A stretch of 64,000 nt of DNA from Roseicyclus mahoneyensis (GTDB taxonomy: Bacteria > Pseudomonadota > Alphaproteobacteria > Rhodobacterales > Rhodobacteraceae), in NCBI RefSeq assembly GCF_003148775.1, contig NZ_QGGW01000001.1, positions 124,001 through 188,000 on the forward strand. Direction: 5' to 3'. Positions within the stretch are counted from its first letter, which is position 1, and each line of letters starts with the position of its first letter. Below, piece by piece: positions 1 through 8,248 of this stretch. Under the pieces are notes generated by a model. The model did no database searches, was not told the origin of the DNA, and was given only the letters and a program-made list of their open reading frames with translations. The translations under genes and the position numbers were made by a program.

Positions 1-96
1 CATCTGGCGGCGGCGACCTTGATCGTGGCGGGGCTGGCGCATCCGGACTGGCAGGTCGAGATCATGGTGCGCGCGGCGCGGGCGGTGGACGGCTGA
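1..96 (+). CDS. C-terminal fragment, possibly RidA (YjgF) family protein
   Basis: Only the last 31 codons are present, read in frame 1 to the TGA at 94-96; the gene begins before the window. The tail contains LIVAGLAHPDWQVEIMVRAA, which resembles the C-terminal beta strand of RidA-type enamine/imine deaminases, where a hydrophobic strand ends in a V-E-I-E-like motif. The identification rests on this short piece only. The next gene, an amidotransferase, follows on the same strand after about 150 bases, so the two may or may not be cotranscribed. Confidence 0.35.
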   Translation, partial: HLAAATLIVAGLAHPDWQVEIMVRAARAVDG

Positions 97-244
97 CCCG
101 CGGCGCGCACGGCCTGCATCCTGGGGGTGAAGGCTGCCCAATCCTTGGGCATCTGCATCAACGCAGGGCGTCCGTGCCCAGCCATGGTCTTTTCGTCGGC
201 CCGAAACGGCGCTACATCTTGGGCAGTCCTACAGGGGAAGACAC

Positions 245-1024
245 ATGGCCCGGCCCGTCATCGGCATCATCGGCAACCAGCATCTGGTGAACGAACAATA
301 CCGCACCTACGCGGGCGGTGCGATGAATGCCGAGGCCGTGGCCGAAGTGGCGGGCGGCTTGCCGCTGGTGATCCCGGCCGATCCGCGCTTTGTCTGCATC
401 GGCGACTTGCTGGAGGTTTGCGACGGCTTCTTGTTCACCGGAGGGCGCCCCAACGTGCATCCCGAGGAATACGGCGAGCCCGAGACCGAGGCGCATGGTG
501 CCTTTGACCGGGCACGCGACGCGGTGGCGCTGCCGCTCATCCGGGCCTGTGTCGAGCGTGGACAGCCGTTTCTGGGCGTCTGCCGCGGGTTTCAGGAGGT
601 GAACGTGGCCATGGGCGGCTCGCTCTACCCCGAAATCCGCGATCTGCCCGGGCGGATGAACCACCGCATGCCGCCTGATGGCACGATGGAGGAGAAATTC
701 GCATTGCGCCACGCCGTGACGCTGACCGAGGGCGGGCCGTTTCACCGGATCTTCGGTGCGACCGAGGTGATGACCAACACGCTGCACGGTCAGGGGATCA
801 AGACGCCTGGCTGCCGAATCGTCATCGACGGTCACGCGCCCGACAGCACACCCGAGGCGATCTATGTCGATGGCGCGCCGGGTTTCACCCTGTCGGTGCA
901 GTGGCACCCCGAATACCGCGCGGCGCAAGACCCGGTGTCGCGGCCCCTGTTCGAGGCTTTCGGGGCGGCAGCGCGGGCCTGGGCCGAAAGCCGGCGGCCG
1001 GTACCGGTGGCCGCGGTCGCCTGA
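245..1024 (+). CDS. Gamma-glutamyl-GABA hydrolase-like class I glutamine amidotransferase (PuuD/peptidase C26 family)
   Basis: A 259-residue cytoplasmic protein of the usual PuuD length. Enzymes of this family hydrolyse gamma-glutamyl amides, for example gamma-glutamyl-GABA in putrescine breakdown. The nucleophile elbow is GVCRGFQ with Cys113, and the second catalytic element is QWHPEY with His221 and Glu223, so the catalytic triad is complete. FLFTGGRPNVHP near residues 63-72 matches the family's oxyanion region. The start is the ATG at 245, preceded by AGGGGAA at a normal ribosome-binding distance. No gamma-glutamylputrescine synthetase lies nearby, so the exact substrate cannot be told. 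Confidence 0.85.
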   Translation: MARPVIGIIGNQHLVNEQYRTYAGGAMNAEAVAEVAGGLPLVIPADPRFVCIGDLLEVCDGFLFTGGRPNVHPEEYGEPETEAHGAFDRARDAVALPLIRACVERGQPFLGVCRGFQEVNVAMGGSLYPEIRDLPGRMNHRMPPDGTMEEKFALRHAVTLTEGGPFHRIFGATEVMTNTLHGQGIKTPGCRIVIDGHAPDSTPEAIYVDGAPGFTLSVQWHPEYRAAQDPVSRPLFEAFGAAARAWAESRRPVPVAAVA

Positions 1025-1027
1025 GGC

Positions 1028-1876
1028 TCAGGGCCTGTCCGCAAGGCGGCAGGCACCCGGATCGCTTTGGGGCCGGTCGCAACCCCGCCCGTGGGCTGCA
1101 AGCAGCAGGGCCATGCGGGCGACAAGTTGAGCGTCCCCACTTTCCAGCGCGTGACCGATGCCGTCGCGGAGGAATCGCTGCACAAGGTCGTCGCGCCCAA
1201 GCCGGGCGGCGACAGTGATGGCCGGGGGCAAGATCGTGCGCGCGTCCCGTGCACAAAGGGTGGGAACATCGTTCACCCCGTCCAGCAGGCGCATTGCGGC
1301 CGTCCTGTCGATGACGGGGCTTTCGGGACGCGACAAGCTCTCGGCCAGACGCATCCGTAGCATGAGCCGCTCGCCGTCGGAGGCCAGCGCGGCCTCCGCG
1401 ACCGGCAGGAGCGTCAGGCGCGTCTGTGTAGGCAGGGTTTCGGTCAGCACCTCGGACCATACAAAGCGGGCATCCGCTATACTGTCCATGACATGAGCCG
1501 CGGCTTGCGGGTCGCCAAGGCCCGCCGTCAATGTCTCGATGCGATGGGCGGCGGTGCGGTCGTCGGCCTGCGCTTCTGCCTCTGCTTCGGCGCGGCCGTT
1601 CCGCAAGGCGCCATGCGGCGCGATCCGGTGGGCCGCGTCGATCCGGCCAAGTTGTGCAAGGTCACCGACTGCGCGGTCGGCGAGAGCGAGGCGCTCTGCA
1701 TGATCGGCAAGGCAGGCGACGGTCGGTTCGGCCACGCAAGTCGCCTGTGGCTCGGTTGCCTCGAGGCGATGCAGTAGCCACGCGACCCCGAAACACAGAA
1801 AGACCGCGCTGACCACGAGGCCCATGCGGCGGACGACCAAGCGACACGGGGTGCGGTGTCGGTGTCGTCGTGCCAT
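1028..1876 (-). CDS. Hypothetical membrane-anchored periplasmic protein
   Basis: A 282-residue protein that I do not assign to a named family. It starts with a basic stretch (MARRHRHRTPCRLVVRR) followed by a single hydrophobic segment at about residues 19-34, so an inner-membrane anchor or uncleaved signal is likely. The rest is Ala- and Leu-rich helical sequence, with alternating LADRAVGDLAQL- and RLAESLSRPE-like stretches reminiscent of helical-repeat (TPR-like) folds. I chose the ATG at 1876; the frame stays open further upstream, but that part is Arg-rich and overlaps the small gene at 1987-2169. A later ATG at 1825 is the alternative. It converges on the amidotransferase gene with a 3-base gap. 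Confidence 0.6.
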   Translation of the reverse strand: MARRHRHRTPCRLVVRRMGLVVSAVFLCFGVAWLLHRLEATEPQATCVAEPTVACLADHAERLALADRAVGDLAQLGRIDAAHRIAPHGALRNGRAEAEAEAQADDRTAAHRIETLTAGLGDPQAAAHVMDSIADARFVWSEVLTETLPTQTRLTLLPVAEAALASDGERLMLRMRLAESLSRPESPVIDRTAAMRLLDGVNDVPTLCARDARTILPPAITVAARLGRDDLVQRFLRDGIGHALESGDAQLVARMALLLAAHGRGCDRPQSDPGACRLADRP

Positions 1877-1986
1877 AGGGCGTCCGCCGCATCGGTGCCT
1901 TGCCCTTGCAAGCCTGCCAGAGGTTTTGGGCGGCAGTTTGGCAAACCTGCGCCGATGGCAGTGACGTTCGGTCCGGGTGGCCGGCG

Positions 1987-2169
1987 TCAGGTCGCGCGCG
2001 GGCCGCGCAATTCCTTGATGTGAAACCGGATCTTGTCCCATTTCTCGGCGTCGTCGGTCATGCCCGCCTCGCGGGCGGCGGCGGCTTTTTGCGCGGCCTC
2101 GGCCTCGGCCTTGTCGCCATGAGCGTCGAACAGGCTGCGCGCGTATTGCACGAGATCCTTGTGGTCCAT
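1987..2169 (-). CDS. Small conserved hypothetical protein
   Basis: A 60-residue acidic/basic helical protein beginning MDHKDLVQYARSLFDAHGDK. It resembles small proteins I recall as widespread in Rhodobacteraceae, with an Ala/Glu-rich helix (KAEAEAAQKAAAAREAG) and a C-terminal WDKIRFHIKELRGP segment. No membrane segment or signal peptide is seen. Function is unknown. Upstream of the ATG is GGGAGAGTGACCG on the coding strand, a plausible ribosome-binding site. It sits upstream of the membrane-anchored gene at 1028-1876 on the same strand, separated by about 110 bases. Confidence 0.65.
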   Translation of the reverse strand: MDHKDLVQYARSLFDAHGDKAEAEAAQKAAAAREAGMTDDAEKWDKIRFHIKELRGPRAT

Positions 2170-2335
2170 CGGTCACTCTCCCGTCTTGGGGGCACAGCGC
2201 GCGGGCGCGGGCCCGGTTCCGGTGGACCAACAAGGTAACCCGAAGGGCGGCGTCAGGTCTATTGGTGGATGCGCTGAAATTATGGGCATGGCACGCGATC
2301 TGCCCGAGGATTAGGCGGGCCTTGGAGTGGACCCG

Positions 2336-2722
2336 CTACAGCACCGCCGAGATGACGATCGGATAGACGAGAAAGAACATCGCCACTGAAAAGGCGGCAT
2401 GCGCGCTCAGCGCCAGAGCTGCGGCGCGGGGGCCCATCGGCTCGCCTTCGGGCGTCTCGAGTACGCTGGAATAGGCGAAGAACCCGCTTGTCAGGCCGAC
2501 GGCCAGCACCACGATCGGGCCAATGGTCTGCGGCAGCAGTGCGGTGCCAAAGGCATCTGCGACGATCACCGCGGCCGAGGCGATGAAGGCCGCCTTCCAG
2601 ATATTGGCAAAGCGCGGGCGGTTCATGCGGCAGAGACGGAAGGCGATCAAGATGGCCGCCGCGATCAGGACTGCGCCGACCAGCGCCCCGATGAGACCAG
2701 CGAGGATTTCGAAGAAAAACAT
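2336..2722 (-). CDS. Hypothetical four-helix membrane protein
   Basis: A 128-residue protein with about four predicted transmembrane segments: near residues 5-28 (ILAGLIGALVGAVLIAAAIL), 45-60, 66-88 and 105-126. The loop after the third helix holds ETPEGEPMGPRAAA. I do not recognise a named family. The frame remains open upstream, but the sequence there is Arg/Pro/Ser-rich and overlaps the antisense side of the ligase gene, so the ATG at 2722 that begins MFFFEILAG is the likely start. About 100 bases separate it from the end of the DNA ligase gene on the same strand. Confidence 0.65.
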   Translation of the reverse strand: MFFFEILAGLIGALVGAVLIAAAILIAFRLCRMNRPRFANIWKAAFIASAAVIVADAFGTALLPQTIGPIVVLAVGLTSGFFAYSSVLETPEGEPMGPRAAALALSAHAAFSVAMFFLVYPIVISAVL

Positions 2723-2822
2723 GATGACAACCCGTTGTTGCGCGGAACTGCTCCCGACGCTGCAAGTGACAGCCGATTGTGGCCATCTCGGGGACAGGGC
2801 GGGGCGCTTTTTCGCCCGCGCC

Positions 2823-4421
2823 TCAACCGTAGCGCGCCAGCATCGCCTTGAGATCGTCAAGCGTGTTGGCCTCGGCCACGGGCTTGTCGCGCCGCCAGCG
2901 GGCCATGCGGGGAAAGCGCAGGGCGACGCCGGATTTGTGACGGGGGCTGGCCTGGATGCCTTCGAAGGCGATCTCGAACACATGTTCGGGCCGGACGCCG
3001 CGCACCGGGCCGAAGCGTTCGGTGGTGTTCTTGCGGACCCAGGCGGTGATCTCGCGGAACTCGGCGTCGGTCAGGCCGGAATAGGCCTTGGTGAAGGGCA
3101 CGAGCCTGTCGCCGTCGCGGACCGCGAAGGTGAAATCGGTGTAGAGCGTGGCCCGCCGCCCCGATCCCGCCTGCGCATAGATCATCACCGCGTCGATGGT
3201 CAGCGGGTCGAGCTTCCATTTCCACCAATCGCCCTTGCGGCGGCCCGCGCGGTAGGGGGCGGCGAGGCGTTTGAGCATCAGCCCCTCGGCCCCGATGTCG
3301 CGGGCCTGCGCGCGGGCTGTCGCAAGGCCCGCCCAATCTTGTGCGGCGACCAGAGGCGACAGGCGCAGGGGCAGGGTGGGCGGCAGGCCGTCCAGCGCTG
3401 CGGCCAGCGTGGCGCGACGCTCGGACAGGGGGCGGGCGCGGATGTCGTTGCCCTGCCATTCCAGCAGGTCATAGGCCATCACGATCACCGGCGCCTCGGT
3501 CAGCAGCTTTTTCGGCACGGACTTGCGCCCGATCCGGGGCTGCAGGCTGGAAAAGCCCAGCGGGCGGTCCGCAGCATGGTCCCAGGCGAGAACCTCGCCG
3601 TCGATCACGGTGCCTTGGGGCAGGAAATCGGTCAGCGGGGCAAGCTCGGGAAACCGCTCGGTCATCAGGTCTTCGCCGCGCGACCACAGGTGGCGGGTGC
3701 CGGCGCGCAAGATCAACTGGCCGCGGATGCCGTCCCATTTGTGCTCGGCCAGCCAGTCGGCGACGGGGCCAAGCGTGTCGGGGGCGTCTTCCAGCTGGTA
3801 GGCGAGGCTGAAGGGATAGGGGCGCGACAGGTCGGCGGTGGGGTCGGGCGCCTCGATCAGGCTGGCCCATGAGACGCGCTCGGGCGTCCAGTCTCCCATC
3901 AGGCGGTGGATCAGGTCGGCCTCCGCGATGCCGGTGGCTTGCGCCAGTGCCCGCGTGGTCAGTTTCGCGCTCACGCCCATGCGCCAGCCGCCGGTGATCA
4001 GCTTGTTGAAGACGAAGCGTTCGGTCGGCTCCAGCCCATCCCACGCCGACAGGACAAAGGATTTGCGCGCCGCCTCGTCGGCGGTGTCGAGCGCGCGCAG
4101 CGCGGTGATCCAGCCGGTGAGCGAGCGCTCGATCCGGTCGGTCGGCTGTGGCAAGACAAGGGCGATGGTTTCCGACAGGTCGCCCACGACGGGATAGCAG
4201 GCCTCGAACAGCCACAGCGGGATGTCCGCGCGTTCGGCGGCCCATTCGCGCAGCCGGGTCGTCGTGATGACCCGCCGCGGGCGGCGGCCTGACAAAAGCG
4301 CCACGGTCCAGAGCCGGTCATCCTCGGGCGCGGTTCGGAAATACTCGGCCAAGGCCGCGGTCTTGACGCTGGTCCGGGTGGTCTGGTCGAGCGCGGTGAA
4401 GAGGGCGGCGAAATCCTTCAT
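2823..4421 (-). CDS. ATP-dependent DNA ligase (bacterial exonuclease-associated type)
   Basis: A 532-residue ATP-dependent ligase that seals nicks in duplex DNA through a lysyl-AMP intermediate. Motif I is EHKWDGIRG with the nucleophile near Lys228. Other visible motifs are VIDGEVLAW (motif III region), EGLMLKR (motif IV) and WWKWKLDPLTIDAVM (motif V). An N-terminal helical DNA-binding domain covers about residues 1-200 and an OB-fold follows motif V. The length fits the bacterial ligase type that is usually co-encoded with an MBL-fold exonuclease, a DEXH helicase and a phosphoesterase. The exonuclease is present at 6452-7465, two genes away; the other two partners are not in the window. I took the ATG at 4421; a TTG three codons upstream is possible. 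Confidence 0.92.
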   Translation of the reverse strand: MKDFAALFTALDQTTRTSVKTAALAEYFRTAPEDDRLWTVALLSGRRPRRVITTTRLREWAAERADIPLWLFEACYPVVGDLSETIALVLPQPTDRIERSLTGWITALRALDTADEAARKSFVLSAWDGLEPTERFVFNKLITGGWRMGVSAKLTTRALAQATGIAEADLIHRLMGDWTPERVSWASLIEAPDPTADLSRPYPFSLAYQLEDAPDTLGPVADWLAEHKWDGIRGQLILRAGTRHLWSRGEDLMTERFPELAPLTDFLPQGTVIDGEVLAWDHAADRPLGFSSLQPRIGRKSVPKKLLTEAPVIVMAYDLLEWQGNDIRARPLSERRATLAAALDGLPPTLPLRLSPLVAAQDWAGLATARAQARDIGAEGLMLKRLAAPYRAGRRKGDWWKWKLDPLTIDAVMIYAQAGSGRRATLYTDFTFAVRDGDRLVPFTKAYSGLTDAEFREITAWVRKNTTERFGPVRGVRPEHVFEIAFEGIQASPRHKSGVALRFPRMARWRRDKPVAEANTLDDLKAMLARYG

Positions 4422-4445
4422 GCCGCCCAAGCTAGGCCCGTTGGC

Positions 4446-5534
4446 TCAGAACGCAACGATGCCCGAGACCGGAAGGTGATCAGAGGGGCGCAATTGACGT
4501 ATGTCCTGATCGTCGGCCTCTTCATTTTGCGCCTCCCATGCAGGGCGGTCGACGGCGCAGCTGCCGGGGCGGAACAAGACGCCCGCCCGGCCTGTCGCCA
4601 GCCCGTCCGAGATCAGCATGTGGTCGATCAGTTCCTCGGTCAGTTCGCCATCCGCAAGCGGGTTGTGGAACCGCGTGGTGGCCGAGGTCGCCAGAACATC
4701 GTCGCTCATCGCGTGGCGCATGCGCGTCTGGGGCGAAAGGATGGTGCCGAGCAGCTGGTCGATGATGTTGTGAAGCAGGAATTCACCCTCCAACAGGTCG
4801 GCGGCAGGCCCGTCGTTCAGATCGCCCAGAACCAAGATGGCGTGATCGGAGCCTTCCGCGTCGATCTGCGCCTCGATATGGCGACGCAGGAGCGCGATCT
4901 CGGCCGAAAGCTTCTGGCGCACGTTGAGCGCATCGAGCACGGCGGCGGTCTCGCGCCTTTCCCATTGCTGTCGGGTGCGCAGTTTCGAGAATTTCGACTT
5001 GGTGTGGAGCGAGATCAGCTCCAGCCGCGGCGCGTCGGGGTCGGCGGCGTCGGGCGTCAGCATCAGGCGCACGGGCTGGCGGTGGTAGCGCTGCAGCTTG
5101 CGCGCCTCTGCCGCGACAAGGCCCCATGGATACCACGGGCCGCCGGACCAGCGCAGGGTCGTCGCACGGTCCTTGGGGTCATCTGCGGTATGGTCGAGCG
5201 GCAGGCCCTTTCGGATCAGGACATGGTTGGTCTGCCACTGGCTGTTGGCCGTCACGACACCGAAGCGTCCGCCAAGGTGGCGGTCGACAAAGGCCTCCAT
5301 CTGGTCGCGGCGCGGCGGCCCTTCTTGCACGCACAAGATATCGGGGTCGATGGCATCGATCACGCCTGTGATCCGGGCAATCAGGGCGGGCATGTCGGGC
5401 ACGGGCTCTAGGGTGATGTCGCCCAAGCGCCGGCCGGGGAAGGCGTCGGGGATGGTGCCGTCCCAATCGGCCCAGCGGCCCCCGAAGACCGAGACCATCC
5501 ATTCGATGTTGAAGGTGGTGATGCGGATATCCAT
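4446..5534 (-). CDS. Endonuclease/exonuclease/phosphatase (EEP) family protein
   Basis: A 362-residue EEP-fold protein without signal peptide. The metal- and phosphate-binding motifs are TFNIEWM at the N terminus, ILCVQEGPPRRDQME near residues 66-80, VLGDLNDGPAADL near residues 235-247, and the terminal RPSDHLPVSGIV containing the catalytic His. This family cleaves phosphodiester or phosphomonoester bonds in DNA, sugars or lipids; the substrate cannot be read from sequence. It lies 24 bases downstream of nothing obvious but directly upstream of the DNA ligase on the same strand, which makes a role in DNA metabolism possible though unproven. Confidence 0.85.
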   Translation of the reverse strand: MDIRITTFNIEWMVSVFGGRWADWDGTIPDAFPGRRLGDITLEPVPDMPALIARITGVIDAIDPDILCVQEGPPRRDQMEAFVDRHLGGRFGVVTANSQWQTNHVLIRKGLPLDHTADDPKDRATTLRWSGGPWYPWGLVAAEARKLQRYHRQPVRLMLTPDAADPDAPRLELISLHTKSKFSKLRTRQQWERRETAAVLDALNVRQKLSAEIALLRRHIEAQIDAEGSDHAILVLGDLNDGPAADLLEGEFLLHNIIDQLLGTILSPQTRMRHAMSDDVLATSATTRFHNPLADGELTEELIDHMLISDGLATGRAGVLFRPGSCAVDRPAWEAQNEEADDQDIRQLRPSDHLPVSGIVAF

Positions 5535-5570
5535 GCAGGGACGGTAGCATGGCCGCGTGTCGGGCGCGTG

Positions 5571-6455
5571 TCAGGAAATCCTTGCCTTCAGGAAGGCGCC
5601 GAGGTCAGCCAGCGCGCGGTCGGCGGCGGGGGCGCGGCCCGCATGAAGATGCCAGACATGGGGCAGGCCGGGCCAGAGCGTCAGGTCCGCCACGTCCATC
5701 CTGTCGGCCAGTCGGCGCGCCTCGTCTGCCAGTGCCTCCTCGGCGCCGACGTGGATAAGGGCAGGGGGCAGGCCGGTCAGGTCGCCGCACAGGGGTGAGA
5801 TGGTCGGATCGGCGGGGTCGATGTTCGGCAGATAGGCCCGCTTGATGCGCCGGGCCCAGGCGGGCGGGATCAGCACCTCGCCCGGTGCGGCGGCGAAGCG
5901 GGCGGCGATGTCGCCGGTGAGATCCGCGGCGGGCGCGATCAGGGCAAGCGCGCGCGGCTGCGGCAGGCCCGTGTCGCGGGCGTGTTGCGCCACGAGCAGC
6001 GCAAGATTGCCGCCCGCGCTGTCGCCCGCAAGCGCGGCCGGGGGCGTGTCCCTGTCGATCAGTCGGGCATATGCGGCGATGGCGTCGGCGCGCGCGGCGG
6101 GGGCGGGGTGTTCGGGGGCAAGCCGGTAGGCGGGGATGCAGGCGCGCATCCCGGCATGGGCGGCAAGGTGGCCGGCCAGCGCCGCATGGGTGCGCGGGCT
6201 GCCGATGGTGAAGCCGCCGCCATGCAGATACATCAGCACGGGCGCGTCGGGGGACACGCCCCGCGGCGTCAGCCAAAGCGCGCCGTGGCGGTCGCGGGTC
6301 ATGGTGAGTCCCGCGGGCAGCGCGCTGCCCATGCGGGCGGAAAAGGCGAAGAGGGCGCGCAGGACGCGCTGCGAGGCGACGGCGGCCAGCACCGGACGGT
6401 CGATCCAGCGCGCAATGATGCGCCAGAAGCGATCAGTTGCGGTCAGGTCTGTCAT
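5571..6455 (-). CDS. Alpha/beta hydrolase, hormone-sensitive-lipase-like esterase
   Basis: A 294-residue esterase-type hydrolase. The oxyanion motif HGGG is at residues 78-81 and the nucleophile elbow GDSAGGN at 144-150, with Ser146 as nucleophile; the catalytic His is in the GLPHVWHLH segment near the C terminus and an acidic partner in EALADEARRLADRMDV. This is the HSL (family IV) arrangement, acting on short-chain acyl esters. There is no signal peptide, so it is probably cytoplasmic. Its start codon overlaps the stop of the upstream exonuclease gene by four bases (ATGA), which indicates translational coupling. Confidence 0.88.
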   Translation of the reverse strand: MTDLTATDRFWRIIARWIDRPVLAAVASQRVLRALFAFSARMGSALPAGLTMTRDRHGALWLTPRGVSPDAPVLMYLHGGGFTIGSPRTHAALAGHLAAHAGMRACIPAYRLAPEHPAPAARADAIAAYARLIDRDTPPAALAGDSAGGNLALLVAQHARDTGLPQPRALALIAPAADLTGDIAARFAAAPGEVLIPPAWARRIKRAYLPNIDPADPTISPLCGDLTGLPPALIHVGAEEALADEARRLADRMDVADLTLWPGLPHVWHLHAGRAPAADRALADLGAFLKARIS

Positions 6456-7465
6456 CCGGTGGTCTCTCCCTCGGGTGTCTCGTCAAGCGTTTCGCCCCCG
6501 AATTCGGTCCGCACAATGCCCGCATCATACCCCTGCGACACAAGCCATTGCGCGAATTGCGCGGTGTAGCCATGTGTGACGAAGATCCTCTCGGCCCCGG
6601 TTGCGGCGATTGCGCTGTTCAACCCTGCCCAGTCGGCATGATCCGACACGACAAAGCCCCGGTCGGCCGCCCGTCTGCGGCGCACGCCACGCAGCTGCAT
6701 CCAGCCCGAGGCGAAGCCGGTGGAGACCGGGCCGAAGGCCCGCATCCACGCCGATCCCAGCGCCGAGGGCGGCGCCAGCACCATCGCGCCACGATGCGCC
6801 TTGCGGTCGAGATCGGCCGTCACCTGAACCGTGGGCGGCAGCGCGATGCCCTGCGCGCGCAGGACCGCGTTCGTCGCTTCGACCGCGCCATGGGTCAAGA
6901 TCGGGCCGATGGCGGGGTCGAGCAGACGCAAGACACGCTGCGCCTTGCCCAAGGCGTAGACGCCAAGCACGGGGGTCTGGCCCTTGGCGCGGGTCTCGGC
7001 CCACCAGCTGTTGATCTGAGCGGCAAGCGCGGTCTCGGTGGGCCAGCGGTAGATCGGCAGGCCAAAGGTGCATTCCGAGATGAAGGCGTGGCAGCGCACC
7101 GGCTCATAGGGTTCCGAAAGACCGTCGGGCGTGGTCTTGTAATCGCCCGACACGACCCAGACCTCGCCGCCGACCTCGACCCGGATCTGGGCCGAGCCCG
7201 GCACATGGCCTGCGGGGTGAAAGCTGATTGTGGCATCGCCGATGCGGGTGCGCTCACCGTAGCGGATGGTCTGGAGCGTGATGTCGCCCAGCCGGTGGCG
7301 GATCACCGGGCTTGCTGCCTCGGTCGCAAGATAGCGGCGGTGTCCCCAGCGGGCATGATCGGAATGGCCATGGGTGATCAGCGCCCGGTCGACCGGTTTC
7401 CAGGGATCGATATAGGCGTCGGCGGCCGGGCAGTAGATGCCGGCCTCGGTGAAGGTCAGGACCAT
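6452..7465 (-). CDS. Ligase-associated DNA exonuclease (metallo-beta-lactamase/beta-CASP type)
   Basis: A 337-residue MBL-fold nuclease. The metal site is THGHSDHARWG at residues 31-41, followed by HPAGHVPGSAQI and the Asp in VVSGDYKTTPDG; the C-terminal part contains SDHADW and VTHGYTAQFAQWL, as in mRNA 3' end processing-like beta-CASP exonucleases. The protein matches the family named ligase-associated DNA exonuclease, which is encoded beside the ATP-dependent ligase found at 2823-4421. Here two other genes separate them, but all are on the same strand with small gaps or overlaps, so one transcript is likely. The true start is the ATG at 7465 (MVLTFTEAG); upstream in-frame sequence belongs to the neighbouring gene's antisense side. 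Confidence 0.88.
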   Translation of the reverse strand: MVLTFTEAGIYCPAADAYIDPWKPVDRALITHGHSDHARWGHRRYLATEAASPVIRHRLGDITLQTIRYGERTRIGDATISFHPAGHVPGSAQIRVEVGGEVWVVSGDYKTTPDGLSEPYEPVRCHAFISECTFGLPIYRWPTETALAAQINSWWAETRAKGQTPVLGVYALGKAQRVLRLLDPAIGPILTHGAVEATNAVLRAQGIALPPTVQVTADLDRKAHRGAMVLAPPSALGSAWMRAFGPVSTGFASGWMQLRGVRRRRAADRGFVVSDHADWAGLNSAIAATGAERIFVTHGYTAQFAQWLVSQGYDAGIVRTEFGGETLDETPEGETTG

Positions 7466-7502
7466 GGCCGCAAGGTAGGCTTTCGCGGGGGCGGTGCAAG
7501 AT

Positions 7503-7562
7503 GGGGCTCTGCCCCCGTCGCCCGTTCCGGGCGCCGCCCCCGGGATATTTTCGAAACAGAGA
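7503..7562. repeat. GC-rich intergenic repeat element with two hairpins (REP-like)
   Basis: The gap between the exonuclease and methyltransferase genes holds GGGGC-TCT-GCCCC at 7503-7515, then CGCCCG-TTC-CGGGCG at 7519-7533, then a CCCCCGGGATATTTTCG segment. I recall this combination as an extragenic repeat scattered in Rhodobacteraceae genomes. It could end transcription of the methyltransferase-containing operon on the minus strand. Confidence 0.45.
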
Positions 7563-7566
7563 AGGG

Positions 7567-8193
7567 TCAGATTCTGCGGGCCACGAGAAAGCGCGATGGC
7601 GGGCGGCGGGGCAGGTCGGCGCGGGCCTCGATCGTGAAGCCTGCCGTGATGATGCGGCGTTCGAGCGCTGCGGGCGAGACGAAGCGGAGCGGCGGGGCCT
7701 TGCCGAACAGGCCAAGCGCGCGGACGAGCGGCCACAGCGCCAGCCAAGGCCCGCCGAGGCAGGGGGTTTTCGTGATAAGGAGCCCGCCGGGTTTGAGGAG
7801 GGAATGGGCCTCGGACAGGGCGGCGGGCAGGTCGGGCAAAAGGTGCAGAAGGTTGTAGGCGAGGATCGCATCGAAGGGGCCTTGGGGCAGGCTGCCGTCA
7901 CCGGGGCGGGCCTGAAGGGGCTGCAGGCCGGGGATGTCCGCGCCGCGTTCAGAGGCGATAGCGATCATTTCCGCCGCGTCATCGGTGGCGATGTAGCGCG
8001 CCGTGTGGGGCGCAAGCCGCAGCGCGGTGGAGCCGGTCCCGCAGCCAAGCTCAAGCACATGGGCCGAGGGCGGCAGGTGGGCGCGGGTGCGTGCCAGCGT
8101 CTCCTCCCAAGCTTGCGGGTTGCGCATGGGCATGGCGGCGTAACGGCGGGCGACGCGGTTCCAGAAGGCGGCTTGGGGGGTCTCGACAGTCAT
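7567..8193 (-). CDS. Class I SAM-dependent methyltransferase
   Basis: A 208-residue methyltransferase. The SAM-binding motif I is VLELGCGTGSTAL at residues 46-58; motif II/III regions are YIATDDAAEMI and FDAILAYNLLHLLPD, and the post-motif LLKPGGLLITKTP is clear. The N terminus (AAFWNRVARRYAAMP) matches generic UbiE-like class I enzymes. The acceptor is unknown. It is the last gene of the HMG-CoA reductase-led operon, but is separated from the ligase gene by 55 bases, unlike the other members, which overlap. It may therefore be an independent gene. The ATG at 8193 gives the standard length; the longer open frame overlaps the ligase gene and has low-complexity sequence. Confidence 0.85.
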   Translation of the reverse strand: MTVETPQAAFWNRVARRYAAMPMRNPQAWEETLARTRAHLPPSAHVLELGCGTGSTALRLAPHTARYIATDDAAEMIAIASERGADIPGLQPLQARPGDGSLPQGPFDAILAYNLLHLLPDLPAALSEAHSLLKPGGLLITKTPCLGGPWLALWPLVRALGLFGKAPPLRFVSPAALERRIITAGFTIEARADLPRRPPSRFLVARRI

Positions 8194-8248
8194 GGGTCTT
8201 GGTTGCCCGGCCGCAGTCGTGGCGCAAGGGGCGGTGGTGACGCGGGGG

